Assembly: GCA_021324825.1 (NCBI GenBank)
Contig: JAJPII010000009.1
Span: forward strand, 1 to 62,732
Origin: Spartobacteria bacterium
GTDB taxonomy: Bacteria > Verrucomicrobiota > Verrucomicrobiia > Chthoniobacterales > Chthoniobacteraceae
DNA length: 62,732 nucleotides
Direction of reading: 5' to 3'
The translations under genes and the position numbers were made by a program. Position 1 is the first letter of the stretch; each line of letters starts with the position of its first letter. The notes under the pieces were generated by a model. That model had not been told where the DNA came from, searched no databases, and saw only the letters and a list, made by a program, of their open reading frames with translations. Shown here in pieces: positions 1 through 15,038 of the stretch.

Positions 1-2780
<2,780 letters not shown>

Positions 2781-2813
2781 AGTGATTGATTTCTTGGAAT
2801 GTTCCCCGGCTGG

Positions 2814-6611
<3,798 letters not shown>

Positions 6612-6715
6612 GGTGTTTTACCTATGGCTCTCTGCTCAAAAACCGCCTATAAATGGATAATGGGCCTGATTTCCGGCGGAGAAAAAAGGACCTCGCTGAA
6701 AAAACGGGGAGGTAG

Positions 6716-6744
6716 ACACTAAGGCATAGCGCGGCGCGGGGCAA
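6716..6744 (-). promoter_or_regulatory. candidate internal promoter ahead of rpoB
   Basis: In the rplL-rpoB gap the minus strand reads TTGCCC (6744-6739), a 17-bp spacer, then TAGTGT (6721-6716), about 100 bp before the rpoB start. It could drive rpoBC separately from rplKAJL. This is a match by eye to the sigma-70 pattern in GC-rich DNA, so it remains a suggestion. Confidence 0.35.
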
Positions 6745-6793
6745 GCAGTTTTTTTGCCAGCCCTCGCCTCGCAGTATGTGCGGGTGGTCGAAA

Positions 6794-7180
6794 TTACTTG
6801 ATTTCGACTTTCGCGCCCGCGGCTTCGACCTTCTTCTTGATCTCTTCCGCTTCGGCTTTCGGCACGCCTTCCTTGATCGGTTTCGGCGCGCCTTCCACCA
6901 GGGCCTTCGCGTCCGCAAGGCCGAGGCCGGCAACCGCCGCGCGCACTTCCTTGATGACGGCGATCTTGTTGCCGCCGACTTCCTTCAGGATCACGTCGAA
7001 AGCGGTCTTCTCCTCGACGGGAGCCGCCGCGGCGGCCGCTCCGCCGGCCGCGGGACCCGCTGCCGCGACGGGCGCGGCGGCGCTGACGCCCCACTTCTCT
7101 TCCAGCTTCTTGACGAGGTCGGCGACCTCGAGAACGGTCAGGCCGCTCAGTTGTTCAACCAGTGTGCTTGTGTCTGCCAT
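6794..7180 (-). CDS. rplL: 50S ribosomal protein L7/L12
   Basis: Stalk protein that recruits translational GTPases, 128 residues. It has the standard layout: an N-terminal dimerisation helix region (about residues 1-35), a flexible alanine/proline/glycine hinge (about 36-55), and the C-terminal factor-binding domain beginning [20 protein letters not shown] with the later [22 protein letters not shown] motif. The gene lies 25 bp downstream of rplJ, its stalk partner L10, as in nearly all bacteria. Confidence 0.98.
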   Translation of the reverse strand: MADTSTLVEQLSGLTVLEVADLVKKLEEKWGVSAAAPVAAAGPAAGGAAAAAAPVEEKTAFDVILKEVGGNKIAVIKEVRAAVAGLGLADAKALVEGAPKPIKEGVPKAEAEEIKKKVEAAGAKVEIK

Positions 7181-7205
7181 AGTGCTTGGATGTAAGAGGA
7201 CCGGC

Positions 7206-7736
7206 TTATTCCGCCGCGCCTCCCTCGGTTTTGTTGTTGTCCGCTTTTGCTTTGAGAACCCGGGCCAAAGCGGAGGCCGGTTCGTTCAGCAACCGCACCA
7301 GCTTCGCGGCCGGGGATTGCAAAACGCCCAAAAGTTGAGCCAGTAGAATCTCCCGGGAAGGGAGATCGGCGATTTTCCTGATGTCGTCGCCGGAAAGCAG
7401 CGCCTTGTCCAGGACGCCGGATTTGACGACCGGTTTCTGGAACTCGGCGGCGAAGGTCTTCAACACCTTCGCGGCGGCGGCCACGTCGTTCCGCCCCGTG
7501 ATGATGGCCGTCTGGCCTTTCAACTCCGCGAGCTCGGGCAGGCCGGCGCCCTTCGCCGCCTTGCGCAGGAAGGTGTTTTTCACCACGCGGCATTCCGCGC
7601 CCGCGCCGCCGAGGCGTCCGCGGAGGTCGGCGAATTGCGAGACGTTCAAGCCCGTGTATTCGGTGATGAGCAGGAACGGGGAGCTGTTCAGCTTCGCCTG
7701 CAAGTCGGCCACGATGTCTTTTTTTTCCTCTCTCAT
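7206..7736 (-). CDS. rplJ: 50S ribosomal protein L10
   Basis: Base of the L7/L12 stalk, 176 residues from the ATG at 7736. The frame is open further upstream, but that part overlaps rplA in another frame. The chosen start [19 protein letters not shown] gives the family N-terminus and leaves a 5-bp gap after the rplA stop. Conserved L10 features are the [12 protein letters not shown] segment, used for 23S rRNA contact, and a C-terminal helix for binding L12. It is in a rplK-rplA-rplJ-rplL run. Confidence 0.97.
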   Translation of the reverse strand: MREEKKDIVADLQAKLNSSPFLLITEYTGLNVSQFADLRGRLGGAGAECRVVKNTFLRKAAKGAGLPELAELKGQTAIITGRNDVAAAAKVLKTFAAEFQKPVVKSGVLDKALLSGDDIRKIADLPSREILLAQLLGVLQSPAAKLVRLLNEPASALARVLKAKADNNKTEGGAAE

Positions 7737-7741
7737 GGGGA

Positions 7742-8443
7742 TTAGCCTTTCACGAAGGAACTGTGGTCGATGCGGATGCCCGGGAGCATCGTCGCGGCAA
7801 GTGTCAGGCTCTCGACGAACGTCCCCTTGGCCGAGGGCGGGCGCGCCTTGACGACGGCGTCGATGACCGCCGCGCCGTTCTCCGCGAGCGCCTGTTCGGT
7901 GAAGGAGACCTTGCCCAGGCCGACGGCGACGTTGCCGTTCTTGTCGAGCTTGAATTCCACCCGGCCCGCCTTCACTTCTTTGACGGCCTTGGCCGTGTCG
8001 TCGGTGACGGTGCCCGTCTTCGGGTTCGGCATGAGGCCGCGCGGGCCGAGCACGCGGCCCAGTTTGCGGACTTCCGCCATGGCGGACGGCGTGGCGACGG
8101 CGACGTCGAAATCCTGGAAGCCTTCCTGGCATTTCTTGATCATGTCCTCGAAGCCGACGAACTCCGCGCCCGCCTCGCGCGCGGCTGTCGCCGCCTGGCC
8201 CTGCGCGAAGACGAGGACGCGGACGGTCTTGCCGCTGCCGTTCGGCAAGGGGCAGGTGCCGCGCACCATCTGGTCGGATTGCTTCGGGTCGACCCCGAGG
8301 CGGAACGAAAGGGTGACGGTCTGGTCAAACTTCGCGGGGGGCAGCGTCTTCAGGAGGCTGACCGCTTCGTTCAAGGGATAAAGTTTCGCGGAGTCCACCT
8401 TTTCGGCGGCGGCGCGGTAACGTTTGCTGCGATTTTTTTGCAT
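7742..8443 (-). CDS. rplA: 50S ribosomal protein L1
   Basis: Large-subunit L1 stalk protein, 233 residues from the ATG at 8443 (MQKNRSKRYRAAAEKVD). An in-frame TTG six codons upstream is possible but adds no conserved sequence. The family signature region VATPSAMAEVRKLGRVLGPRGLMPNPKTGTV is intact (given here in words: the GxLGPRGLMPxPKxGT block at about residues 120-140). L1 often represses its own operon in other bacteria; I did not identify a binding site here. Confidence 0.97.
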   Translation of the reverse strand: MQKNRSKRYRAAAEKVDSAKLYPLNEAVSLLKTLPPAKFDQTVTLSFRLGVDPKQSDQMVRGTCPLPNGSGKTVRVLVFAQGQAATAAREAGAEFVGFEDMIKKCQEGFQDFDVAVATPSAMAEVRKLGRVLGPRGLMPNPKTGTVTDDTAKAVKEVKAGRVEFKLDKNGNVAVGLGKVSFTEQALAENGAAVIDAVVKARPPSAKGTFVESLTLAATMLPGIRIDHSSFVKG

Positions 8444-8491
8444 GGCGTGGTTGCGGTGCAAGCGAGCCGGGCGGCTCTCCCGCGGTTTTGT

Positions 8492-8917
8492 CTATGCTTC
8501 GATCTCGATCCCCATTTGCCGGGCCGTGCCGCAGATGGTCCGGAAGGCGGCTTCCTCCGAACGGGCGTTAAGGTCGTTCATCTTGATCTTGACGATGTCC
8601 ATCACCTGTTTCTTGTTCAGCTTGGCGACCTTCTGCTTGTTCGGCTCTTTCGAGCCGGAGGCGATGTTCGCCGCTTTCTTCAGGAGAACGGCGGCGGGCG
8701 GCGATTTGGTGATGAAGGTGAAGGATTTGTCCTTATAAACCGTGATGACGACCGGGAGGATGTCGCCGGCCTGTTTCTGGGTCTTGGCGTTGAACTCCTT
8801 GCAGAACATCATGATGTTCACGCCTTGCTGGCCCAGGGCGGGGCCGACCGGCGGCGCGGGGTTCGCGGCGCCCGCGGGTATCTGGAGTTTGATCTGTGCG
8901 ACGACTTCTTTAGCCAT
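8492..8917 (-). CDS. rplK: 50S ribosomal protein L11
   Basis: GTPase-associated-centre protein, 141 residues, the usual length. It shows the N-terminal [20 protein letters not shown] block, including the prolines at the thiostrepton/EF-G interface, [13 protein letters not shown], and the C-terminal rRNA-binding domain ending [10 protein letters not shown]. It follows nusG after 14 bp and precedes rplA, the canonical nusG-rplK-rplA order. Confidence 0.98.
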   Translation of the reverse strand: MAKEVVAQIKLQIPAGAANPAPPVGPALGQQGVNIMMFCKEFNAKTQKQAGDILPVVITVYKDKSFTFITKSPPAAVLLKKAANIASGSKEPNKQKVAKLNKKQVMDIVKIKMNDLNARSEEAAFRTICGTARQMGIEIEA

Positions 8918-8931
8918 AGGGATGGATTCTT

Positions 8932-9495
8932 TTAACCGCGTTCAACCTGCCAGTACTCGAGCTCGACGGGCGTCGAACGGCCAAAAATGCTGACGGAGAC
9001 GCGGAGCCTGCCGCGCTCGGGATCGATCTCCTCGACGACGCCGCTCTGGTTCTGGAACGGGCCGTCCGCGACCTTTACGTTATCGCCGACCTCGAAGCTG
9101 ACCTTCGGCTTCACCTTGTCCTCGCGCTCGCGCATCTGGGCGAGCATGCTCTGGACTTCGGAATCACGCATGGGGATGGGGCGATCTTTCGTCCCGGCGA
9201 ACCCGATGACGCCGTTGGTCTCGCGGATGAAATACCAGGTGCGATCGACGAGTTGCTTGTTCTCGTCCAACAGATACATGTTGGCGATGAGGTAGCCGGG
9301 GAAAAATTTGCGGGTGGTCTCGGTCTTCTTGCCGCGCTTGATCTCCGACACGCGCTCGGTGGGGATGAGCACCTCGTAAACCAGGTCGGACATCTCCTCC
9401 GTCTTGATCCGCTTGACCAGGTTATCGTGCACCTTCTGCTCCTGCCCGGCGAGGACATGGACGACAAACCACTGGTTTTTATCGGGAACGTTCAT
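8932..9495 (-). CDS. nusG: transcription termination/antitermination factor NusG
   Basis: Elongation factor that binds the RNA polymerase clamp and links to Rho or ribosomes; 187 residues from the ATG at 9495. The open frame continues upstream over secE, but only this start gives the family N-terminus ([19 protein letters not shown]). The NGN domain includes RKFFPGYL, and a C-terminal KOW domain begins near residue 135 ([19 protein letters not shown]). It starts 2 bp after the secE stop, so the two are probably co-translated. Confidence 0.98.
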   Translation of the reverse strand: MNVPDKNQWFVVHVLAGQEQKVHDNLVKRIKTEEMSDLVYEVLIPTERVSEIKRGKKTETTRKFFPGYLIANMYLLDENKQLVDRTWYFIRETNGVIGFAGTKDRPIPMRDSEVQSMLAQMREREDKVKPKVSFEVGDNVKVADGPFQNQSGVVEEIDPERGRLRVSVSIFGRSTPVELEYWQVERG

Positions 9496-9497
9496 GG

Positions 9498-9710
9498 TTA
9501 GCGGACGAGGCCGGTTACGACGTTCAGCAGGATGAAGTCCCAGAAAGCGATGTAGCCGCTCAACAAAAGCATCGCGATGACAACGATCACGGTCGAATCG
9601 ACCAGTTCCTTGTATTTCTTGAAGCCCTTTTCCTTCGGCTCCCAAGGCCAGCTTGCCTTCTGGAGCTCGACCCAGACTTCGCTCACGAACGTTTTTGTTT
9701 TCTCGACCAC
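9498..9710 (-). CDS. secE: preprotein translocase subunit SecE
   Basis: Small single-span subunit of the Sec translocon, 70 residues, starting with GTG at 9710. The amphipathic region carries the conserved VWVELQKASWPWEPKE stretch, followed by one hydrophobic span (about residues 40-62). The size matches the short one-TM SecE of most bacteria outside the enterics. Its position between tRNA-Trp and nusG is the classic one. Confidence 0.95.
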   Translation of the reverse strand: MVEKTKTFVSEVWVELQKASWPWEPKEKGFKKYKELVDSTVIVVIAMLLLSGYIAFWDFILLNVVTGLVR

Positions 9711-9729
9711 TTGTTAAAAAATCGGTCAA

Positions 9730-9802
9730 CAGGCCAGGAGGGACTCGAACCCCCAACCGACGGTTTTGGAGACCGCTACTCTACCAATTGAGCTACTGGC
9801 CT
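9730..9802 (-). tRNA. trnW: tRNA-Trp (anticodon CCA)
   Basis: A 73-nt cloverleaf on the minus strand. The acceptor arms AGGCCAG/CTGGCCT pair fully, the anticodon stem GCGGT/ACCGT encloses the loop CTCCAAA, giving anticodon CCA, and the T arm contains GGTTCGAGTCC. The discriminator base is G. The 3' CCA is not encoded, unlike the neighbouring tRNA-Thr. It sits between tuf and secE, a placement seen in many bacteria. Confidence 0.97.
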
Positions 9803-9819
9803 AAGACTATATAGTTTTG

Positions 9820-11004
9820 CTAATCCAGAATATCGCTGACCCGGCCCGCGCCCACGGTCTTGCCGCCCTCGCGGATGGCGAACCGGATCGTCTTTTCCAT
9901 CGCGATGGGTCCGAGCAACTCGACTTCGATGGAGACGTTGTCGCCGGGCATGACCATCTCGACCCCATCGGGCAGCTTGACGGTGCCGGTAACATCGGTC
10001 GTCCGGAAATAGAATTGCGGACGGTAGTTCGTGAAGAACGGGGTGTGACGCCCGCCTTCCTCCTTGCTCAGGACGTAAACCTCGGCCTTGAACTTCTTGT
10101 GCGGCTTGATGGAGCCGGGCTTCGCGACGACTTGCCCGCGCTGGACGTCTTCTTTCTTAACGCCGCGCAGGAGCAGGCCGACGTTGTCGCCGGCGCGCGC
10201 CTCGTCGAGGAGCTTGCGGAACATCTCGATGTCCGTGCAGACGGTCTTCGCGGTCGGGGTGATGCCGACGATCTCGACTTCCTCCATCTTCTTGAGGATG
10301 CCGCGCTCGACGCGCCCGGTGGCCACGGTGCCGCGGCCTTCAATGTTGAACACGTCCTCGACCGGCATCAGGAAGGGCTGGTCGATGGGCCGTTCCGGCA
10401 CGGGGATGTATTCATCCACCGCGTCGATCAGGGCGTAAATCTGCTTTTCGGCCTCCGCGTCGCCTTCGAGGGCCTTGAGGGCGCTCCCCTTGACGATCGG
10501 GATCTTGTCGCCGGGGAAATCGTACTGGGTCAGGAGATCGCGCACCTCCATCTCGACGAGGTCGAGAAGCTCGGGGTCATCCACCATGTCGACCTTGTTC
10601 AGGAAAACGACGATGGAGGGGACGCCGACCTGGCGGGCCAGGAGGATGTGCTCGCGGGTCTGGGGCATGGGCCCGTCCGCGGCGCTGACGACGAGGATCG
10701 CTCCATCCATCTGCGCGGCGCCGGTGATCATGTTCTTCACATAATCCGCGTGGCCGGGACAATCGACGTGGGCGTAGTGGCGCTTGTCGCTCTGGTATTC
10801 CACGTGGGCGGTGGAAATGGTGATGCCGCGCTCCTTTTCCTCGGGAGCGGCGTCGATCTGGTCGTAAGCCTTGGCTTCCGCAAAGCCTTTCTTCGCGAGG
10901 ATGGTGGTGATCGCCGAAGTGAGCGTGGTTTTGCCGTGGTCAACGTGGCCGATGGTGCCGACGTTGACGTGCGGTTTGTTTCTCTCGAATTTATCCTTGG
11001 CCAT
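9820..11004 (-). CDS. tuf: elongation factor Tu
   Basis: Delivers aminoacyl-tRNA to the ribosome; 394 residues, exactly the family length. The G motifs are GHVDHGKT (residues 19-26), the switch I RGITI, DCPGH (about 81-85) and NKVD (about 136-139). The ATG at 11004 is preceded by a good AGGAGA ribosome-binding site about 7 nt upstream. It lies between tRNA-Thr and tRNA-Trp, and is likely transcribed with them. No fusA or rps genes are in the window. Confidence 0.99.
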   Translation of the reverse strand: MAKDKFERNKPHVNVGTIGHVDHGKTTLTSAITTILAKKGFAEAKAYDQIDAAPEEKERGITISTAHVEYQSDKRHYAHVDCPGHADYVKNMITGAAQMDGAILVVSAADGPMPQTREHILLARQVGVPSIVVFLNKVDMVDDPELLDLVEMEVRDLLTQYDFPGDKIPIVKGSALKALEGDAEAEKQIYALIDAVDEYIPVPERPIDQPFLMPVEDVFNIEGRGTVATGRVERGILKKMEEVEIVGITPTAKTVCTDIEMFRKLLDEARAGDNVGLLLRGVKKEDVQRGQVVAKPGSIKPHKKFKAEVYVLSKEEGGRHTPFFTNYRPQFYFRTTDVTGTVKLPDGVEMVMPGDNVSIEVELLGPIAMEKTIRFAIREGGKTVGAGRVSDILD

Positions 11005-11032
11005 TGAGGGTCTCCTAACGTGTGCGTGTCGT

Positions 11033-11062
11033 GTGCGTGTTTTACAGGTGCGTGTTTACAGG
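11033..11062. repeat. short tandem repeat in the tuf leader
   Basis: Two abutting near-identical copies of about 15 bp, GTGCGTGTTTTACAGG and GTGCGTGTTTACAGG on the plus strand, lie 29-58 bp upstream of the tuf start. They differ by one T. No function is evident. Confidence 0.6.
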
Positions 11063-11109
11063 TTTGTAATCTAAATTTTCAGTCAACTCCCGCCGCCCAA
11101 TTCCGCGCA

Positions 11110-11185
<76 letters not shown>

Positions 11186-11225
11186 GCATACCGCCAGTTC
11201 ACCGTCGTTCTCTGTCAATAGGGCG

Positions 11226-11247
11226 AAAAACCCCGAACCGATTCGGA
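11226..11247 (-). terminator. possible intrinsic terminator after the 18.5-11.4 kb operon
   Basis: On the minus strand a small hairpin, CCGAA-TCGG-TTCGG, is followed two bases later by five T residues. It lies downstream of the glycosyltransferase that ends at 11354 and upstream of tRNA-Thr. The stem is short, and it would lie after the candidate tRNA-Thr promoter, so the call is weak. Confidence 0.3.
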
Positions 11248-11307
11248 TGGTTTTATGATCCGGAACGATCAGGGTCTGTTTGCCAAATTAACCTAAAGCG
11301 AACCGCA

Positions 11308-11335
11308 AAGTTACTTCCTGGGCCGGGGGTGTCAA
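11308..11335 (-). promoter_or_regulatory. candidate sigma-70 promoter for tRNA-Thr/tuf
   Basis: The minus strand has TTGACA (11335-11330), a 16-bp spacer and TAACTT (11313-11308), about 120 bp before tRNA-Thr. The -35 hexamer is a perfect match. A second TTGACA closer to the tRNA (about 11212-11217) has no convincing -10 partner. Confidence 0.4.
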
Positions 11336-11353
11336 AAGAAATCTCCGCAAATT

Positions 11354-12286
11354 TTAGAAATTGATCCGCTCGCGTTCCACCACCAGCGGACGGTTCTGCA
11401 GCCGGGTGTGGATCCAGCCGATGTATTCGCCGAGGATGCCGGTGAAAAACAATTGCACGGACCCGAAAAAGAAGAGGCCGATGATGACCGGCGCGACGCC
11501 GACCGTGAAGTGATACCAGAACAGAAGCTTCGCGATGAGATAGCCGATGGCGATGAGGAAGCTGATGACCGACATGGCGAAGCCGCTCATGGTCGCCAGG
11601 CGCAACGGGACTTTCGAGTGCGAAGTGATGCCGAGCATGGCGATGTCGTACAGGGTGAAGAAGTTGTTCTTCGTGATGCCCCGCTTGCGCGCGGGTTGGC
11701 GGAACGGGACGAGCGCGACGGGATAACCCAGTTCCGAGATGAGGCCGCGCACGTACGGGTAGGACTCCTTCAGGTCGCGGAAGGCCTGGATGACCTCCTT
11801 GTCGTAAAGGCCCGCGCCGGTGACGTTCTGGATCAACTCCACGTCGGCGATGCGAGCCGCGAGTTTGTAATACAGCCGCCGGATAAGGAAAAAGACGGAG
11901 GCTTCGTCGCTTTCGTTTTTCTGGCCAAGGACGATCTTGAAGCCGCCCTCCCATTTTTGAAGGAACTGCGGGATGAGCGAGGGCGGGTCCTGCAAGTCCG
12001 ACGCCATGACGATGACCGCTTCCCCGCGCGCCGCCAGGAGGCCGTGATACGGCGAGCGGATATGGCCGAAGTTGCGGATGTTGACGATGACCTTGACGCG
12101 CGGGTCGGCGGCGGCCAGGCGGCGCAGGATCGGCAGGGTGCCGTCGCGCGAGGCGTTGTCTATATAGATATGCTCGTAGTCGTATTGCGGCAGCGCCGCG
12201 AAGACGTCCTTGATTTGGGAGTGCAGTTCCTCGACGTTCCCCTCCTCGTTGAAGCAGGGGGTGACGACGCTGACGCGCTTCGGCAT
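11354..12286 (-). CDS. DPM1/GtrB-like GT2 glycosyltransferase with two C-terminal TM helices
   Basis: Family 2 glycosyltransferase, 310 residues. The N-terminal GT-A domain has VVTPCFNEEGNVEEL, YIDNASRDGT and the metal/nucleotide motif ASDLQDPP (Asp97, Asp100). Two hydrophobic segments lie at about residues 238-256 and 264-288. This architecture is typical of enzymes that load a sugar from an NDP donor onto polyprenyl phosphate (GtrB, ArnC, bacterial Dpm1). It is the last gene of an overlapping operon, 2 bp after the NeuB-like gene. Its product could feed the GT-C-like membrane proteins encoded here. The sugar is unknown. Confidence 0.88.
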   Translation of the reverse strand: MPKRVSVVTPCFNEEGNVEELHSQIKDVFAALPQYDYEHIYIDNASRDGTLPILRRLAAADPRVKVIVNIRNFGHIRSPYHGLLAARGEAVIVMASDLQDPPSLIPQFLQKWEGGFKIVLGQKNESDEASVFFLIRRLYYKLAARIADVELIQNVTGAGLYDKEVIQAFRDLKESYPYVRGLISELGYPVALVPFRQPARKRGITKNNFFTLYDIAMLGITSHSKVPLRLATMSGFAMSVISFLIAIGYLIAKLLFWYHFTVGVAPVIIGLFFFGSVQLFFTGILGEYIGWIHTRLQNRPLVVERERINF

Positions 12287-12288
12287 CC

Positions 12289-13371
12289 CTACAGCCCCCG
12301 CTGGTAGATGCTCTCCCTCAACTCCTCGTCGTAGGCGTAGGGGCTGTCCAGTTCCTCGATCTTGATCGGCGCGTCTTTTTTCACGTCCGTCAGGAGCGCC
12401 TGCCCGCGCATCAATTCGCGGCAGGAGACCTGCCCCTTTTGCAGCGGGATGGCGAGATAGACGTCGCCGTCGCTGAGGGGGTGGCCTTTTTCCATGTCAA
12501 CTCTTGCATACACGCCGCGGGTGAGGGCATCGAGGTATTTGATCTCCTTTTCCGGGCAGACCCGCTTCATCGTGCCGGGGCCGCCGCACATCCGCTTCGC
12601 CTTCTTGAACGCCTTGAACCAGAGGTCGACCTGGTGCGGCAGCGAGCAATACGGCGAGACCGTCGCGCCGTCCATCTCGATGTCCACGTGCCGCTCGAAG
12701 GTGCGCGCTCCCTTCGCGTAGGCGATGGTCATGCTGGTTTCCCAGTCGTGGTACTCGTGGGTAGAAAACCCGATGGTGTTGTTCGGGTAACGCTGTTTGA
12801 GGTAGTCGATCTGATTCATTTCCAGTTCCCGGTCCTCGGTTGGGTACAGGGAGACGCAATGGTTCAGCGCGAGAGGGATGTCGCGATTCGCGAAAAACGT
12901 CACCAGGTCGTCCGTGTCCTTCACCGACGAACCTCCCGAGGAAGCGATGACCGGTTTCTTGGTTTTCGCGATGCGTTCAATGAGGAACCAGTCGTTGATG
13001 TCCGAACTGGCGAGCTTGACGAGCGGGATTTCCAATTCCTCGCACAGGTCCACCGAACGTTCGTCAAACGGGGTGGCGCTCGGGATGCACCCGCCCTCGC
13101 GAATGGCTTTCACCAGGGCGGCGAGGTCTTTCTTCGACAGCCGCGTATCCAGCGTTTTCTTGATGTAGCGGATGTCCGCCCGTTCGCGCCAATCCTGGTG
13201 GATGAAGTTTTCCACGTCGCGGAATTGCAGTTTGATGGTGGCGCGCACGTTGTTGAAACGGGCGATCTTGGCGAAGTCGGAGACGATCTTCAGGCCGCGC
13301 TCGAGCTTGCCCAAATGGTTGTTGGCCAGTTCCAGGACGAAGAGTTCTTCAAAAAAATCGCGGTTGATCAT
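12289..13371 (-). CDS. NeuB-family nonulosonate synthase-like protein
   Basis: 360 residues of the N-acetylneuraminate synthase family, which condenses PEP with an amino-sugar aldose. The TIM-barrel half contains ATIKLQF, PSATPFDERS, VKLASSDINDW and a GFSTHEYHDW-type metal site region. The C-terminal roughly 70 residues (GVYARVDMEKGHPLSDGDV onward) form an antifreeze-like SAF domain. No NeuA (CMP transferase), NeuC or Pse/Leg aminotransferase is adjacent, so neither sialic, legionaminic nor pseudaminic acid can be claimed. It lies 15 bp after the HAD gene, in a run of overlapping sugar genes. Confidence 0.85.
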   Translation of the reverse strand: MINRDFFEELFVLELANNHLGKLERGLKIVSDFAKIARFNNVRATIKLQFRDVENFIHQDWRERADIRYIKKTLDTRLSKKDLAALVKAIREGGCIPSATPFDERSVDLCEELEIPLVKLASSDINDWFLIERIAKTKKPVIASSGGSSVKDTDDLVTFFANRDIPLALNHCVSLYPTEDRELEMNQIDYLKQRYPNNTIGFSTHEYHDWETSMTIAYAKGARTFERHVDIEMDGATVSPYCSLPHQVDLWFKAFKKAKRMCGGPGTMKRVCPEKEIKYLDALTRGVYARVDMEKGHPLSDGDVYLAIPLQKGQVSCRELMRGQALLTDVKKDAPIKIEELDSPYAYDEELRESIYQRGL

Positions 13372-13386
13372 GAGGGTTGGCCCTGA

Positions 13387-14001
13387 TTAAAGCAGAAAAC
13401 GTTCGATATCGGAAAACTGATTTAACGGCGTTGCCTCCGCCACTTGGCCATAACCGTAGGACGCCGCGATAAACCTGAAGCCGCACGCTTCGGCGGCCCT
13501 GGCGTCATCCGGGCCGTCGCCCACGAGCGCGGTTTCGGCGGGAAGAAGCCCGAATCTCTCCTGCAAAAGACGCGCGCCGTCGGGCTTCGAGGCATAGGGT
13601 GGGGTTATGGCGTCGGGAGCCATGACATCGGTGAAGAAGTCGAGGAGGCCGAGGTGCTTCAAGATTCGCCGGCTCGGGTTGACCGGCTTGTTTGTGAGGA
13701 CGAAAAGGCTTCCGCCCAAGGCCGGGAGCGTCTCGCGCACCCCGGGGTAAGGCTCGGAAAGCAGGCATCCCCCGGCGTCATAGTGGGAGCGGAACTCCGC
13801 CAGCAGGCGGGCCAACCCGTCCGGATCGAGCTCGGGCCAGAGCCGCGCGAACATCGTCGCGATGGGCGGCCCGACCGCGGAGCGCAGGTCCGGCATGGCC
13901 GTTCCGGGCAACGCGCGCGAAAGGGCGAAGCGGACGGACGCCTCGATCCCCGGCAGCGAATCGACCAGCGTTCCGTCCAGATCGAAAACGACGGCCTTCA
14001 T
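13387..14001 (-). CDS. HAD-superfamily phosphatase (Gph-like)
   Basis: 204 residues from the ATG at 14001, which overlaps the stop of the methyltransferase gene in an ATGA junction. HAD motif I is FDLDGTLVDS at the N-terminus, with motif II near LTNKP and motifs III/IV as SKPDGARL and VGDGPDDARAA. The helical cap after motif I resembles phosphoglycolate phosphatase-type enzymes. In this operon a sugar-phosphate or nonulosonate-9-phosphate phosphatase role is plausible, since NeuB-type pathways often need one, but the substrate cannot be read from sequence. Confidence 0.85.
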   Translation of the reverse strand: MKAVVFDLDGTLVDSLPGIEASVRFALSRALPGTAMPDLRSAVGPPIATMFARLWPELDPDGLARLLAEFRSHYDAGGCLLSEPYPGVRETLPALGGSLFVLTNKPVNPSRRILKHLGLLDFFTDVMAPDAITPPYASKPDGARLLQERFGLLPAETALVGDGPDDARAAEACGFRFIAASYGYGQVAEATPLNQFSDIERFLL

Positions 14002-15038
14002 GGTTCGACGGCGTAAGCGACCGTGTCGAATCCGCAATACCCGTGGCTGCGCAGAAAAAGCCTGTGATCCGGCAGGAGTTGTCTCATCAAAAGGGGGACT
14101 TCCCAAAGATGCCCCGGCAAATGATAGGCGCAAACCGCCAGCCGGGGGCCGTGCGCCCGGATCATCTTCTCCGCGCCCCAGAGAGCGCCGATCTCCGCGC
14201 CCTCGATGTCGAGCTTTATAAAGGTCGGCGCGAATCCCGGGAGGACATCGTCCAGCGCGACCGTCTGGATCGTGGATTCGCCTTCCGTTGAAAGAACGCT
14301 GGAAGCCTCCCGGCCCGAATCGAAGCGGCGCATGGCCGTCTCGGCGTCGAGCCCGCATGGAAACAGCGTTACGTTTTTCAACCCGCCGATCGAACGGCGC
14401 AGGGACCGGAAATTGCCGGGGTCGGGTTCAAACGCGGCGACCGCCTCCAGGTCGAACCGCCGCATGGCCGCAAGCGTGTCGCCGGTGAAGGCGCCGCCGT
14501 CGATGAAGCGCACGGGGTTGCGCAAGGGAGGGATGTCCTCCGGAAAATACTGGCGCTCGAAATCGGGATTTCTCAACAGTTGCAAGTCGCCCGTCGTCCG
14601 CATCTGGACAAGGTCGAGGTATATTTGCCGGCTTGTGTCATCCGCCCACAACTCCAGGCCGCGGAGGATCTCCGCGCGATGGCCTTCCCAGAAAGCGCGC
14701 GGCGCCAGCCAGAACGTGTTCCTCAAGGCGGCGGGGAATTTTTCAAACAGCGCGAAGTAGGAAAGGATGTTTCGGAACCCGATCTCTTGCAGCAAAAGCT
14801 GGATCGCGCCCGCGTCCGCCCGGCAATTGTACACCGCGATGACGATGGCGGCGCCGTCCGCGGCCAGCGTCCGCGCCTCTTCGGGAAGGACGCACGGCAC
14901 GCCCTCGACGGAGCCGATCCGGGGCGCATTGTTGTCCACGAAAGCGATCACCTCGCAGCCGGCGGAGCGCAACACGCGCAGGACGTCGCGTCCGCAGTTG
15001 CCCGCGCCGTAGATCGCCGTCTTCCCGTCCTGCGTCAT
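13998..15038 (-). CDS. FkbM-family methyltransferase with N-terminal nucleotide-binding-like domain
   Basis: 346 residues. The C-terminal half has FkbM/Methyltransf_21 motifs: FIDGGAFTGDTLAAM (SAM site, about residue 195), AAFEPDPGNF, and FIKLDIEGAEIGAL. The N-terminal roughly 110 residues begin AIYGAGNCGRDVLRVL and continue VIAFVDNN, a Rossmann-like fold resembling the PglD N-terminus. Such two-part proteins occur in surface-polysaccharide loci. It overlaps both neighbours by 4 bp (ATGA), so translation is coupled to the ThDP enzyme upstream. It probably O-methylates a sugar; the acceptor is unknown. Confidence 0.85.
   Translation of the reverse strand: MTQDGKTAIYGAGNCGRDVLRVLRSAGCEVIAFVDNNAPRIGSVEGVPCVLPEEARTLAADGAAIVIAVYNCRADAGAIQLLLQEIGFRNILSYFALFEKFPAALRNTFWLAPRAFWEGHRAEILRGLELWADDTSRQIYLDLVQMRTTGDLQLLRNPDFERQYFPEDIPPLRNPVRFIDGGAFTGDTLAAMRRFDLEAVAAFEPDPGNFRSLRRSIGGLKNVTLFPCGLDAETAMRRFDSGREASSVLSTEGESTIQTVALDDVLPGFAPTFIKLDIEGAEIGALWGAEKMIRAHGPRLAVCAYHLPGHLWEVPLLMRQLLPDHRLFLRSHGYCGFDTVAYAVEP

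Noticed and set aside
6741..6760. T-rich run between rplL and rpoB as a terminator
   Set aside because: The T run is on the plus strand, where no gene ends, and no stable stem precedes it; the rpo operon runs on the minus strand.
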